Assembly: GCA_002786025.1 (NCBI GenBank)
Contig: NHNW01000003.1
Span: forward strand, 930,001 to 994,000
Length of the DNA stretch: 64,000 nt
Origin: Zasmidium citrigriseum
Lineage: Eukaryota > Ascomycota > Dothideomycetes > Mycosphaerellales > Mycosphaerellaceae
Direction of reading: 5' to 3'
This document shows, one piece after another, positions 54,110-64,000 of this stretch; positions within the stretch are counted from its first letter, which is position 1, and every line of letters starts with the position of its first letter. The position numbers and the translations under genes are program-made. The notes under the pieces are model-generated. The model did not search any database and had not been told where the DNA came from. It was given only the letters and a program-made list of their open reading frames with translations.

Positions 54110-55183
54110 GGTCGCCGCACGCAAATGGCTCGATTCACAGACTGAGAGACTGAAGGAGACTTGAAAGACGTGTTGTATTTTCTAGAAGTGCGGAGAGATG
54201 AGGTTCTGACTGACTGACAGAGAGCGAGGAAGTGGGACCGGATGTATAGCGGGATGGAGACAGTGAAATGCGAAGACTCGCCTGTTACGTGCAGAAGACG
54301 TTGCGCTCTCACCTCATGGCTGGCAGTTGCAGGTGACGTGCTCTCAAAGAAGGAGCGTCTCCTCGGAGACGACTGCCGAATGTTCGCCGGTCGCCCTTTC
54401 TCAATCGAACTTTCTATATCTTCTGGTTCGTGTAATCCGCCAGAGATCCGATAGACAGGGATGTCGCGGAGCGTGGCGCCCTATGCCTCTTCATCTTGTG
54501 AAACCGTAACATCTTGAGCCTGTAGCAATGCCATTCGCATCTGCGAGCAAAGTCCTGATTTCAGGCCGGCCGGAGACGTCAGATCTGGCGACGAGGAGAA
54601 GGGTCAGGCGCGTGCGGAGGTTGGAGCCAGAATCGAAAAGTTGTACGTAATGGCTTGAGAGGCCATGTTCCATCTGTGCGGTGTACACATGGTGGCACAT
54701 ATGAGTGAATGATTATAGTGCGAGCGAAAGAGAGGTCAGAAAGGTGAAAATGTGAGGAGGAAAGAGTAGGTTTATATGAAGAACGATGAAGTGAGGTCGA
54801 TTAGGAGGTTGTTGATAAGAAGTCGAAGTCACCGGAGATGCTCGATCCTGCGAAGGATGCCTGAGGCCACAATCTCTCTCTCATCTCTCTCTCTCTGAGT
54901 GAACCCGACATGTGCAAAGCGATCCCCGCAATGCTGTCGAGTCTCGAGATGGCTGGTAGAGGCATTGATGCCGTAGAGAAGCCGCGAGTTTTGGAGAACG
55001 CTGTGCCACAGACAGGAAGTGATGCCTGAGGCTGCAAGCTCTTTACGCGAGAACGCGACGCGTCGTCGCCTCCACAGCTCCTTCCGAACAGCTCTCTCCG
55101 CGAGACGACCTTCCTTCCATGCTCTGGATCGGCCTCTTCAACCCTTCAACACCCTCGAGAAAGCTGGGGATAGCTTGTCCACC
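54110..55183. other. divergent promoter region of the HPP and RFC3 genes
   Basis: No gene is supported. A short CT microsatellite lies at about 54871-54896. The ORF preceding the RFC3 ATG (from 55019) is in frame but lacks family similarity and is taken as leader. Confidence 0.4.
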
Positions 55184-56371
55184 ATGTCCGACTTCGAAGA
55201 CGAGATGGACGTCGACGTCCCGGCCTCCAACGAAATCAAGTTCTCCTCCAACTCCGACTCGAAGGGCAAGCGGAGCGCCGCAAACCTGCCTGTCGAGGCG
55301 GAAGATAACCTCCCCTGGGTGGAGAAATACCGCCCTAATGCGCTCTCAGATGTGAGCGGCCACCACGATATCCTGGCCACCATCAACAAGTTCGTTGACT
55401 CAAACCGACTACCCCATCTTCTACTGTACGGCCCTCCTGGTACGGGAAAGACGTCCACGGTCCTAGCGCTGGCGAGAAAGATATATGGCAATAAGAATAT
55501 GCGACAGATGGTGCTAGAGCTGAACGCGTCAGACGACAGAGGCATTGATGTCGTCCGAGAGCAGATCAAGACCTTCTCCTCCACCAAGCAGATCTTTGCA
55601 GGGTCGTTCGACAAGAGCGCGCAGCAAGATAGCATCGCCAATTTCAAGCTCATCATCCTAGACGAGGCGGATGCGATGACGAGCACGGCACAGATGGCAC
55701 TGCGGAGAATCATGGAGAGATATACGGCCAACACGCGGTTCTGCATCATTGCCAACTACACCCACAAGCTTAGCCCCGCGCTGCTCTCGCGATGCACGAG
55801 GTTTCGATTCTCACCATTGAAGGATGCGGACATCAGGCAGTTGGTGGACAAAGTCATCGAGGAGGAAGGCGTCAACATCGCCCCAGATGCTGTGGACAGT
55901 CTGGTTACGCTGAGCAAGGGAGATATGCGACGAGCATTGAACGTCTTGCAGGCTTGCCATGCCTCTTCAACACCACTTCATGTGCCCGGAGAGAAGGCTA
56001 AGGAAGGCAAGGACATTCAGAGAGACCTCATCACGCAAGAGACCATCTACGATTGCATTGCTGCGCCGCATCCTGGAGACATTGCCACGATTGTGCAGAC
56101 CCTGCTCACGACCTCGAACGTTGGCTCTTGCCTGAACACTATCAACACCCTGAAGAAGCACAAAGGCCTGGCTTTAGCGGACATTCTCACAGCAATGGGA
56201 GAGCAGCTTACCGAGATCGACGTGCCTCCTCAGACGAGGGTAGCGTGGCTTGAGGGACTGGCCGACATCGAATATCGACTGAGTGGAGGAGGCAGCGAGA
56301 CTGTGCAGACTGGAGGCCTGGTCGGCGTCGTCAGGAGTGGAGTGGGCATGATGGAGAAGGCAAAGGCTTAG
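55184..56371 (+). CDS. rfc3: replication factor C subunit 3 (clamp loader)
   Basis: A single exon of 395 aa. It is one of four small subunits of RFC, which opens and loads PCNA at primer ends. Walker A GPPGTGKT is at 83-90, Walker B LIILDEAD at about 157-163 and the arginine-finger motif SRC at about 202-204. LNASDDRGIDVVR and NYTHKLSPALLSRCTRFRF are diagnostic of small RFC subunits, and the sequence most resembles yeast Rfc3. The start is the ATG beginning MSDFEDEMDVD; the frame extends upstream but without similarity. Degenerate fragments of codons 28-80 occur at 31308-31533. Confidence 0.95.
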   Translation: MSDFEDEMDVDVPASNEIKFSSNSDSKGKRSAANLPVEAEDNLPWVEKYRPNALSDVSGHHDILATINKFVDSNRLPHLLLYGPPGTGKTSTVLALARKIYGNKNMRQMVLELNASDDRGIDVVREQIKTFSSTKQIFAGSFDKSAQQDSIANFKLIILDEADAMTSTAQMALRRIMERYTANTRFCIIANYTHKLSPALLSRCTRFRFSPLKDADIRQLVDKVIEEEGVNIAPDAVDSLVTLSKGDMRRALNVLQACHASSTPLHVPGEKAKEGKDIQRDLITQETIYDCIAAPHPGDIATIVQTLLTTSNVGSCLNTINTLKKHKGLALADILTAMGEQLTEIDVPPQTRVAWLEGLADIEYRLSGGGSETVQTGGLVGVVRSGVGMMEKAKA

Positions 56372-56402
56372 AAGGTCCGCCCGTAATACTCTGCCACTAT
56401 CA

Positions 56403-56520
56403 AGCGATCCCCAACTTTGTCGTCAAGTGCTGAGAGTGCAACAAGCTCGTCAAGAGCTTAGATTCAGGCACTTTTGCGGAGAACGTCCTTCCAGTTTGTG
56501 CGGAAGGAGGGGACGCCAGA
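56403..56520 (+). repeat. single intergenic copy of the introner-like repeat
   Basis: It reads GCGATCCCCAACTTTGTCGT, then GAGAGTGCAACAAGC, GAGCTTAGATTC and CCTTCCAGTTTGTGCGGAAGG, in the same order as the 27.5- and 51-kb copies. It lies 32 bp after the RFC3 stop codon, so it is probably in the 3' UTR. Confidence 0.75.
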
Positions 56521-56799
56521 GGCCATCGACTTTGAGAATCTTTTAGCGCAGGCGTTTCGGTTGGCTCAAGGCTAGATACGAAGAGAACGAGACAAGAACT
56601 GCAAGACCTGATCCCAATTGCTTCCTCATGACCGAGCCATAAGGATCCCATACCGACGCCGTAACGTCAACTAAAGCCACCAGTGAAAGAGTAAGTGAAA
56701 TAGGAGGGAGTCTGAAGTGAAGGGACAATCCTACTCATCTGAAGCATACAGTGAAAGACCCAGCCGTTCATCTCATTCTCTCCACAGCACTCCTTCAGG

Positions 56800-57696
56800 T
56801 CAAGACACACCCGCCGCCTGGCTCTCCTTGAATCCCACCGTCTTCGACAACTCCATCAACTTCTCGTACGCCTCCTGCTCATTGAACTCCACCTCTGCCA
56901 CCCCACAAGCCTTCCTCGCCGCCGGCAAAAGCACACTCTCTTCAATCTCATAATGCCTCCCACCACTCGAGTATATAAATTGGCCTTGTCTACTCTCATC
57001 CGCCATCAAGAACGCCACCTGCCTTCCCACGACCTCCGCCGGCTGCCACTCCACGCCCGCCGCATCGACAAGAACTTGAGGCACCAGGCCTGTGATGGTC
57101 CAGGAGGGTCCGATGCAGTTCACGCGGACGGGGATCTTTTCAGCGAGGAGGTTGGGGAGTACGCCGCGCATCCAGCCTAGCACACCGTGTTTTGCGGTCG
57201 TGTAGTCGCTGACGCCGAAGCGTTGGAATGACGAACCGGAGGCTGTGCAGACAATGCTCCCACCAGGAGGATCCTGTTTCCGCATATGGTGCAAAGCAAT
57301 ATAAGACGTATTAATCATCCCATGCAGATTGATATCATACACCAACGTCGTGGGCGGTTTCAGCTCCCCAGTCTCCTCATCGAAGGACTCCTCGAGATAG
57401 TTCGTCCGCCCGGAGATTCCTGCGTTGGAAAATGTATGGTCAATGTGGCCGTATTTGTCTTTAGCGAATTTGAAGAGGGCGAGCAGGTCGCTCCAGATTG
57501 TGACGTTGGTTTTTTGGAATGTGAGGTTGGAGTTTGTGAGGGGACAGGGGTTCATGTCGCCGACGAAGACATGTGCGCCATTGTCGAGGAGGACTTTCAC
57601 TGTTGCGAGGCCGATTCCTGAGGAGCCGCCTGTTACGACCACAATCTTTCCTTTAAGAGAGGTGAGATCTTCGTCTTTGATCCAGAATTGGGACAT
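56800..57696 (-). CDS. short-chain dehydrogenase/reductase (classical SDR)
   Basis: A single exon of 298 aa from ATG at 57696 (MSQFWIKDEDL). The nucleotide motif is TGGSSGIG, followed by SNAG, SGSSFQRFGVSDYTTAK (Ser and YxxxK catalytic residues) and a C-terminal extension of about 50 residues. D58-like GDMN after beta-2 favours NAD(H). It resembles fungal 15-hydroxyprostaglandin-dehydrogenase-like SDRs; the substrate is unknown. The upstream TTG in the same frame is not used because it has no family similarity. Confidence 0.85.
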   Translation of the reverse strand: MSQFWIKDEDLTSLKGKIVVVTGGSSGIGLATVKVLLDNGAHVFVGDMNPCPLTNSNLTFQKTNVTIWSDLLALFKFAKDKYGHIDHTFSNAGISGRTNYLEESFDEETGELKPPTTLVYDINLHGMINTSYIALHHMRKQDPPGGSIVCTASGSSFQRFGVSDYTTAKHGVLGWMRGVLPNLLAEKIPVRVNCIGPSWTITGLVPQVLVDAAGVEWQPAEVVGRQVAFLMADESRQGQFIYSSGGRHYEIEESVLLPAARKACGVAEVEFNEQEAYEKLMELSKTVGFKESQAAGVS

Positions 57697-58126
57697 GGTG
57701 GATGGAGTTCTTCCCGGTGGTATGGGATGTGCAGCCTTACTCGTCAATAAGTACCCTGCGAAACGATCAGAGTTTCAAGACGCATTTACGACTCCGACTC
57801 GGACGGGCTTGCTTCTTTTATTGTTACGCTGGCTTACGCGAGGTCCGACTTCATGTGCTCGTAAAGCGTAGCTCTTCCTCCTCGGCGTCTCGCGCCCCGC
57901 ACGAGCTAGATGAGCAGAGTCGTGAGATGCGAGTCTGGCAGGATCGCGAAGCACACCAGCGACTGGGGTGGCTCGTTTATGTTAATGCGAGGAGGATGTG
58001 TACGATGTGCAATCGTGACATGGCCTTGGCAGTTGGGGTTGGATGCCTGTGCCTGTGAGTATTCTAATCTGTGTGTGCTTCATTCATGGTGTATTGTGTA
58101 CATTGAGTATCTGTGAAAATCGGTGT
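57697..58126. other. promoter of the SDR and 3' flank of the AAA gene
   Basis: No gene is supported. Confidence 0.35.
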
Positions 58127-60252
58127 CTAGATCCGAGAGGCATCAGCGTCCGTCTTGACATCAAGCACCGTTTGCAGATGCTCGAAGCCCAGAGCCACTC
58201 CATCTTGTGCAGCGAGCAAGCGTGCTGATCTCGCGATGTTCTTGATCTCTCTGCCGTTGAAGTTCAAATCGGCCAGCTTGTCCAACTGAGCATCCGTGAT
58301 GGCCGGTGCACTCGACTGACCGTTCGCTTGCGGCTGGACGAACGTCTGCCAGATCTGCTTGCGGGACTTGTTGTCGAGGTTCGGGTAGTTGATGGAGAGG
58401 TGGATTCGGGAGAGAAACGCGGGATCCACGGCCGACGCGCGATTCGTGGTCAAGAGCATGACGCCTTTGTAGTACTCGAGAAGGCGTAGGAAGACTAGAA
58501 GAAATTTCAAGTCAGCAATGATCCCTCCAGTCGTTGAAAGATGAGGGTGTTACCTGAGACAAGCTTGTTCCGCTCGAGATCAGTTGCCGAGCGTTGCTCA
58601 AGGAACACATCACACTCGTCCATCAGCAGGACGGCGTGCCACTTGGCACAGAGATTGAGCACTCTCTGCAATGATGTTTCCACGTCGTCGGTCGTGCTGC
58701 CAAGCTCGCCAGCGGTCATGGCATAGAGAGGCTGCTTCATCTCTTCGGCCACAGACTCTGCAGTGAGTGTCTTGCCAACACCTGGATCTCCGCACAACAG
58801 CATGATAAAGCCTTGGCCCTTGCCCTTGATGACATCGTCGAAATCGTCAACGGAGCTCAAGTGGCTCTTGACGAATGCCAGAATCATCTTCTTGTATTGC
58901 TGTCGAAGAAGCAACTTGTCAAAGGCATGCACACTCCAGTCAATCTCGTGAATGGAATCTACGAGGAACCCGGCCCATTTCTTGTTGGCGAGGTTGAAAC
59001 CACGGACCATCGGAGTGCAATACACGAGCAACTCATCATCAAGTTCGACTTCCGGCTCCTTATCCCGTTCATCTTCACTCCGGCCCCCAGGACTCGAGTA
59101 TCGTCTGCGATAACGACGGCTATCCCATGAGGCGACGCTGCTGCTTCGAGATCTGTCTCTCACAGCTTTCGTCAAGGGGTCAAGGTCGTTTGGCGAGTCA
59201 CTGTAGTTCTCGTGTGCAAACGACTGAGCATCCACAACGATCCGACCCTTCTCCATGTGCTGCTTCTTTGGACCGAAGATGCTGCCATCGTACTGCTGGA
59301 AGTAGCCTGAGTATTGCTTGTAACGAACGCCGCAGTGCTCAACGAACTTGCGACCGCGTCGCTCCAGCTTCTGACGGACTTCTTCGAGATTTGGGTGTGC
59401 CTTGCTTGGATACAGGGGAAGATCAGTGACTGCCTTCACGCCCTTGAACGGATTGATCTTGCGCCGAGCCGTGTCGAAGCCCAGCTTATCTCCGTCGAAT
59501 TCGACAAAACGGCATAGTACGATGTGCACTTCTGCATTGTTCTGCTTTGTGACGTAAGAGTCGTCCACAATGTACAGTCTCTCTCCCTCGTCTGTCTTGG
59601 CATAGACCTCGCACCCAGGTTCGTACAAAGCCCACAGATAGTCGAAAGAGACCAGACCGTGCTTCCGAAGATCGGATGTACGGTCCAGATGTGGCTTGAG
59701 CTGCTCCTTCAAGACCCCTAGCAAGACATCGCAATGCTCCTTGACCTTCTCATCTTGTTCCTCGCGGAGAAGAGTTTGGAACTTATCCCAGCGGAAGAAG
59801 AACTCGTGGAAGGGAGCACGGAAAGTGAGATCCTTGAGCTCGGTGCTGACTCCTGCGTAGTCTTCGAATACCTTGTGCAGTACCTGTCGGATGTACGGAC
59901 TCTGTATCGTGATGGAGTGCATGTTCCAGGACCCGGTTTCTTCGTCTTCCTGCCATCGGACCACGATTGCTTTGTCCTTAGGAATACGCAATTTGGACCT
60001 ACGACGTGGTTTGTCTTTGGTCCAGGAGCCTCGTCGCTGCCGATAGATCTCGATTGAGGAGGCATTCTCGCCAAGTGGCCCGTCGTCTTCGTCATCGACA
60101 GCGCTGCTGTCTGCTTGCGACCTAGCATCATCATCGGCTCCATTATCGCCCATGACTGCGTTGACTTCGGTCAATGCATTCTGGAGATCACCGGTGGTGA
60201 AGTGCAGTGGTTGCCGTCCGGCCATGACGGCCTCGTCCTGTTCTGGGGCCAT
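58127..60252 (-). CDS. AAA+ ATPase with fungal N-terminal DUF7025-like region
   Basis: Exons 60252-58554 and 58494-58127 around a 59-nt intron give 688 aa. The N-terminal 400 residues carry the fungal region with FRWDKFQTLLREE, KHGLVSFDYLWALYEPG and a Ser/Arg-rich loop. The AAA module has Walker A GDPGVGKT at 488-495, Walker B VLLMDECD at about 541-548, then LEYYKGVMLLTTNR (sensor 1) and LSRIHLSINYPNLD (arginine finger). This group (mitochondrial or cytosolic AAA proteins of unknown job) is large in filamentous fungi. Without the second exon the protein would lack sensor 1. Confidence 0.88.
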
Positions 60253-60943
60253 CGCTGTATGTAGAGCTATGTGGTCGGTCTGGCCTTAAGCTGACGTCGA
60301 GGAGGGAGCTACAGGTGGTCGAGAACGGAGCTGTGGACAGTCGAGAAGTGAGTTGTGGATAATTATTAGTCCTTCTTGATCAAGCTTTTAACTGTCATAT
60401 GTCTGGGGCTGGCGAGAGCTTCAGCCTCGAAGGAGGAAAGTGTACCGTGAAGCTAGACCGGTGAATGACTGTGGGTCAGATAGAAGCGAGTAGATTGCTC
60501 ACCACTCCGGTCAGAAAGGTGCAGCTGAATTGCCAGCGAAGCTTTGGTTGCACAAAATGCAGATATGCAGGCTTTTGGGCGTGAGGCCTATGGTGTTAGG
60601 CAACACTGCAGGCGGCATGCACGAGGGCGGAATGACGCATGGGGATCTAGCGTGGCCTCTTCTCAGTGGCGCTGGTCCAGGCCAAACATTCATATGATGA
60701 GCACCATCAGCACGCGATAAGCATCTGAGTCTCAAGAGTATCACATGCAAACTCATGTTGTCTCTGCTCGAGAAGAGTGGCAATGAGGTGAGGTGGACGC
60801 GAAAGAGGGAGGCCCGCTTTTATGGCCCAGTCTGATCTAGTTTCTAGTGTGTGCACGGACACCAAGGGGCCTTCCATCTCCATCTCATCGCCTCCCAGAC
60901 ATCTCATCCTCCTTGACATTTCATATCGCTATTCCATTCCCAT
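60253..60943. other. intergenic, no gene supported
   Basis: Contains the AAA promoter and the 3' flank of the next gene. Only short ORFs without motifs. Confidence 0.4.
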
Positions 60944-62349
60944 TCAATACTTGCACTTCCCACAGTAACCACAGCCCTCCGAGCATGCCGTGAAGTCCGC
61001 CTCCGCCTCTTCGTCCTCGTCCGACTCCAACGCCACTCCAGCCTCGGTATTAGAGCCGGCCTCTGATTCATCTTCAGACTCATCGTCAGTCTTAGCTTCG
61101 GAGCCCCACAGGCTTCTCAAGTCCTCAGGCAAGACATCTGGGAACTCTCCTCCAACATGGCGGAACTCAAGCACGCCGGGCTCGCTCGAGCATACTTCGA
61201 ATCTGCGGTTTGGATCTCTCCTGGCGAACTCCACCACTTTCGCCAGGGTGGCTGAGAGCAACTTGACTTCTTGTCCGTGCTCGGCTTCCCAGATCTGCAT
61301 TCGCCGCCGGATGTCGTGCACCTGAACATCGTTGAAGACGCCCGCGTTGTGGTAGGCCAAGACGAAGTTCGGGATCTGTCGCAGCCAGAGTCTGTCGATT
61401 TCGCCGGATAGCACATCGTCTAGGGTCAACTGCTTGCGAGATGAGCGAGTCTTGATTTCGAGCAATGCTTCTTGGGGAATGATCCTGCCACCTGATAAGA
61501 CCGTCAAGTCGTCCAACTGTGGAAGGGCTCGGCTCGGCTTTGCTTCCAACTCATCGTTGACCTTTTCAGGAAGGTAACCATCGCTCTCGTATCGAACGAT
61601 GCATTCGAACCCAGCAAAGTCATACTTGATCATTCGCTGATGTGAGCTTGATTCTCGAACGCAGTCCTCTAGCTGAGTGTACGTCGCTGGAAAGGAGTGC
61701 CCGTAGCCGACCACGTCTGGAATCTTTTCATCGGCGCTGTTCTCTCTGCGGATCAGAAACACGGTGCTGCCGACTGTCTCGACGACGAATCGAAATGTCT
61801 TGTCGCTTTGGCGGGCAAAGCGGAGCAGATTGCCCATGGTGCTTCCGCAGGCAAAGACGTCAATTTCCTCTGGTAACAGGTCGGGGGCCTGTGCAACCAC
61901 CGCTCTGACGCTGGGTTCAAGCGGGTGTTGAGGGTAATGGGCTGAGTTGATGTCTCGGAAGTATGGGCCTGCGTCCTCTTCGAGCTTGGAGGGAGCATCC
62001 AACGGAGCCCACTTCGGTGGCGTACCTGCGCACGATTAGCTTGTCTGGTCAACAGTGCGTTCGCGAAACGCTACGAACCAGGTATCATGATCGTTGGGCT
62101 GTCGGCCTTGAGCCAGCTGAAAGAAGCCACATACTGGCATGAATGGATGGTCGGCTTCAAAACTGGGAAATGAGCATCGGATACCAAGCTTTTATGCGTC
62201 AATTTTTCGATCAAGTCGCCCCGCGGTGGTGATGAAGACCTGTCCGAGACGGGACGTCCTGGATGGCTGCCAAATCTGTCGCCTCTGCCACGGCCCCTGC
62301 CACGTGTCCCAGCTCTCCATGGACGATCCGCGCCACAACCTCGAAACAT
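60944..62349 (-). CDS. fungal-specific protein (often labelled geranylgeranyl pyrophosphate synthetase in databases)
   Basis: Exons 62349-62079 and 62025-60944 around a 53-nt intron give about 450 aa; the start is uncertain. After an Arg/Gly-rich beginning come SCQYVASFSWLKADSPTIMIPG, then TPPKWAPLD and PLLPEEIDVFACGSTMGNLLRF, a conserved block of an uncharacterised fungal family. The C terminus is acidic and ends in a Cys motif (CSEGCGYCGKCKY) that could bind metal. The synthase label, as I recall it, is a misannotation: no prenyltransferase DDxxD motif is seen. An additional intron in the first exon, ending near 62170, is possible. Confidence 0.65.
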
Positions 62350-62701
62350 CGTTGGATGCGCTTGGTTACCTCTCAGGGTTGGAGTGGGCAGGTTCGACTT
62401 GTCCTGGGCCGTGCGAACGGAGAAGATGTGCGCACTGATAAAGATCTAGATTGTTTGACCTCTTCTGAATGGCCCCACTATACCCCTTGAAAACTGGCAA
62501 GGATAACAAAGATCCGTATGCATGTTGGCATGTTGAAGCAAGGTCAACGGCGGCAGCCTGCATGCACTAAAACGCCGTACGGCGCACATCCCTTTCGGAG
62601 CTAGGACCATGTCCACTCAGCGTTTGCTCACAATCTCCCACCCAAATTCACGTTGTCGTCGATACTTCGTTGTAGGTCATCCTTCGTGAGTGCTGGTAAG
62701 A
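62350..62701. other. divergent promoter region
   Basis: Separates the fungal-specific gene (minus) from the NFX1-type helicase gene (plus). Nothing else is seen. Confidence 0.35.
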
Positions 62702-64000
62702 ATGGCGGATAGCACCGGTCGAGCGGCCAACTCCTCGCGGCGAAGTGATCGGCTGGCGAGGCTGTTGAACGCTTTCCTGACCGGACTCAAGCCCGTGCAG
62801 TCCACGAGAGATGTCCAGCAATTCTTGCAGGCAATTTGCGATTTCGACGATCACGCCCTCTGCGTGGAAAAGATTGGATGCAGCAAATCTGGCCTGGAGA
62901 TCCTGCGAACTGGCCTTAGATTCGACACATCGATCACTTTCATCAATGGAGCTTTGACCGAGCTTCTTGCTTACCTGGCCGTCCCAGAAGTCAAGCGTCT
63001 TGCCAATGGAGAATTCTTGAAGCGGATCATTTCACAGATTGTCTCGCCACCTGCTCTGTGGGACGCAATAGTCCACGCGCATCAAGAACACCAGCTTTCG
63101 ACCAAAGCCGAGCTCAAGTTCGCGTGGCTGCTTCTTGAGCTACTCACCTGGGGTGGCGATGGCCCTGTTCAAGTTGATGCACTCGCTACCACCATCACAC
63201 AGGCGAAGATCTTCCTGGAGTCTGACGACCGCGAGCTTCGGGGAATCGGCTATCGTATCGAAAGCATTGTCCAGAACAAGCATTCCCGAGCCGTCTCACA
63301 ATCTTCATCTGGCCCAGGAGGCCGTCACGACAATGATTTTGTAGACTTCCGGGACATTGCAATCTATCCAACTGAGGACGAGCTCACCAGCAAAGACCGG
63401 CCATACTACAATACGGCACATGCACTGCTTCAAACACCTCTTGAGGCGCGGGTGGGACACCACCTCGATAACCAATTTCGCCTATTACGAGAGGATTTCC
63501 TTGCGGAGCTCCGCGACGACATCGATGCATCATCTGGGAAGAAGAAGACCTCATTTCGTCGTCAACGTCCCCGACTGCAGAAGCTTGGTCTCGCAGGCCT
63601 GCATTGCGGTGCAGAGAAAAGCCGTCATCCTTGCTCGCTTGCCATCTCTGTGGAGCAGGGCTTGAATCAAATCACCAACGCTCCAAATCGCGAAGTGTTT
63701 GTTCGCGACAACCCAAACCTTGTGCGAAACAACTCCTTCGGATACTTCATCGACCAGGGCAAAATCATCGCTTTTGGCACGATCATGCGAAATGAGAGCC
63801 TGCTTTGCGAAGATACACCAGTTGTGGTCATACGGACTCCCGGTCGTGGGGCGTTACAGAAGGTGCTGATTTCGCTGAGACTCTCGAGCACAGTTGAATT
63901 CGTCATGATTGACACCGCAGCGTTTGCCTACGAGCCTGTGCTTCGATGCCTTCAAGCGCAGATGGAGTTACCATTGTGGGAGCAGCTTCTTGGTGATGGG
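62702..64000 (+). CDS. NFX1-type zinc-finger helicase, N-terminal part (runs off right edge)
   Basis: The ATG at 62702 starts MADSTGRAANSSRRSDRL; 433 codons are open to the window end. The helical N-terminal domain (FLTGLKPVQSTRDVQQFLQA) and the conserved block PGGRHDNDFVDFRDIAIYPT, then HHLDNQFRLLREDFLAELRDDI, match fungal proteins of the ZNFX1/Hrr1 helicase group. The helicase core and the NF-X1 zinc fingers would lie beyond the edge. Fission yeast Hrr1 works in RNAi-dependent heterochromatin. Assignment is from the N-terminal blocks only, but these are distinctive. Confidence 0.8.
   Translation, partial: MADSTGRAANSSRRSDRLARLLNAFLTGLKPVQSTRDVQQFLQAICDFDDHALCVEKIGCSKSGLEILRTGLRFDTSITFINGALTELLAYLAVPEVKRLANGEFLKRIISQIVSPPALWDAIVHAHQEHQLSTKAELKFAWLLLELLTWGGDGPVQVDALATTITQAKIFLESDDRELRGIGYRIESIVQNKHSRAVSQSSSGPGGRHDNDFVDFRDIAIYPTEDELTSKDRPYYNTAHALLQTPLEARVGHHLDNQFRLLREDFLAELRDDIDASSGKKKTSFRRQRPRLQKLGLAGLHCGAEKSRHPCSLAISVEQGLNQITNAPNREVFVRDNPNLVRNNSFGYFIDQGKIIAFGTIMRNESLLCEDTPVVVIRTPGRGALQKVLISLRLSSTVEFVMIDTAAFAYEPVLRCLQAQMELPLWEQLLGDG

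Noticed and set aside
1..64000. tRNA, rRNA and CRISPR arrays
   Set aside because: No cloverleaf-like sequence with intact A and B boxes was convincing by eye, and no regularly spaced identical repeats with unique spacers exist. A tRNA search program could still find one.

Overview
The window is nuclear DNA of a filamentous ascomycete, most likely a Dothideomycete (Capnodiales/Mycosphaerellales-like; this is an inference). The support is short introns of about 40-80 nt with GT..AG ends, fungal-only families (DUF3433, AA11 polysaccharide monooxygenase, PBN1, large ferric reductases), an 8.8 kb tract decayed in the manner of repeat-induced point mutation (RIP), and a repeat family resembling introner-like elements. 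No tRNA, rRNA or CRISPR array could be supported.

Layout. 0-3.2 kb: an unrecognised partial gene at the left edge, a 34-bp minisatellite and a ferric reductase on the minus strand. 3.5-12.3 kb: a RIP-decayed element with relics of three minus-strand ORFs, one of them a RecQ-type helicase. 12.7-19.2 kb: a second, divergently oriented ferric reductase and a DUF3433 membrane protein. 19.5-20.8 kb: a secreted AA11-type LPMO. 24.2-28.3 kb: calcineurin A and an SRPBCC-domain protein. 28.6-32.1 kb: an accessory patch with three paralogous small secreted cysteine-rich genes (one or two broken), an intron-less fragment of acireductone dioxygenase, and a mosaic of fragments of RFC3, a small membrane-protein gene and AP-2 mu. 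32.5-47.5 kb: mostly housekeeping genes (PBN1, a UBA-like protein, AP-2 mu, ORC2, PDX1, a SnoaL-like protein, a fungal transcription-factor-like protein, an SDR). 49.8-64 kb: a secreted Ser/Thr-rich protein, acireductone dioxygenase, an HPP membrane protein, RFC3, an SDR, an AAA+ ATPase, a fungal-specific protein and the start of an NFX1-type/Hrr1-like helicase.

The unusual content is the dispersed repeats. One family carries a small tail-anchored membrane-protein ORF with its own 5' flank. It occurs four times (24.0, 26.5-27.1, 31.6-31.9 and 39.4-40.0 kb), and two copies end 10-15 nt before the start codon of a conserved gene (calcineurin A, AP-2 mu). A second family of about 100-150 bp sits inside an intron at 27.5 kb and in intergenic DNA at 43.6, 51.4-51.9 and 56.4 kb. 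The gene-fragment mosaic at 31.3-31.9 kb copies pieces of genes 8 and 24 kb away in the same window.

Coding coordinates run from start codon to stop; introns are given in the evidence. All family assignments come from reading motifs by eye, with no database search.
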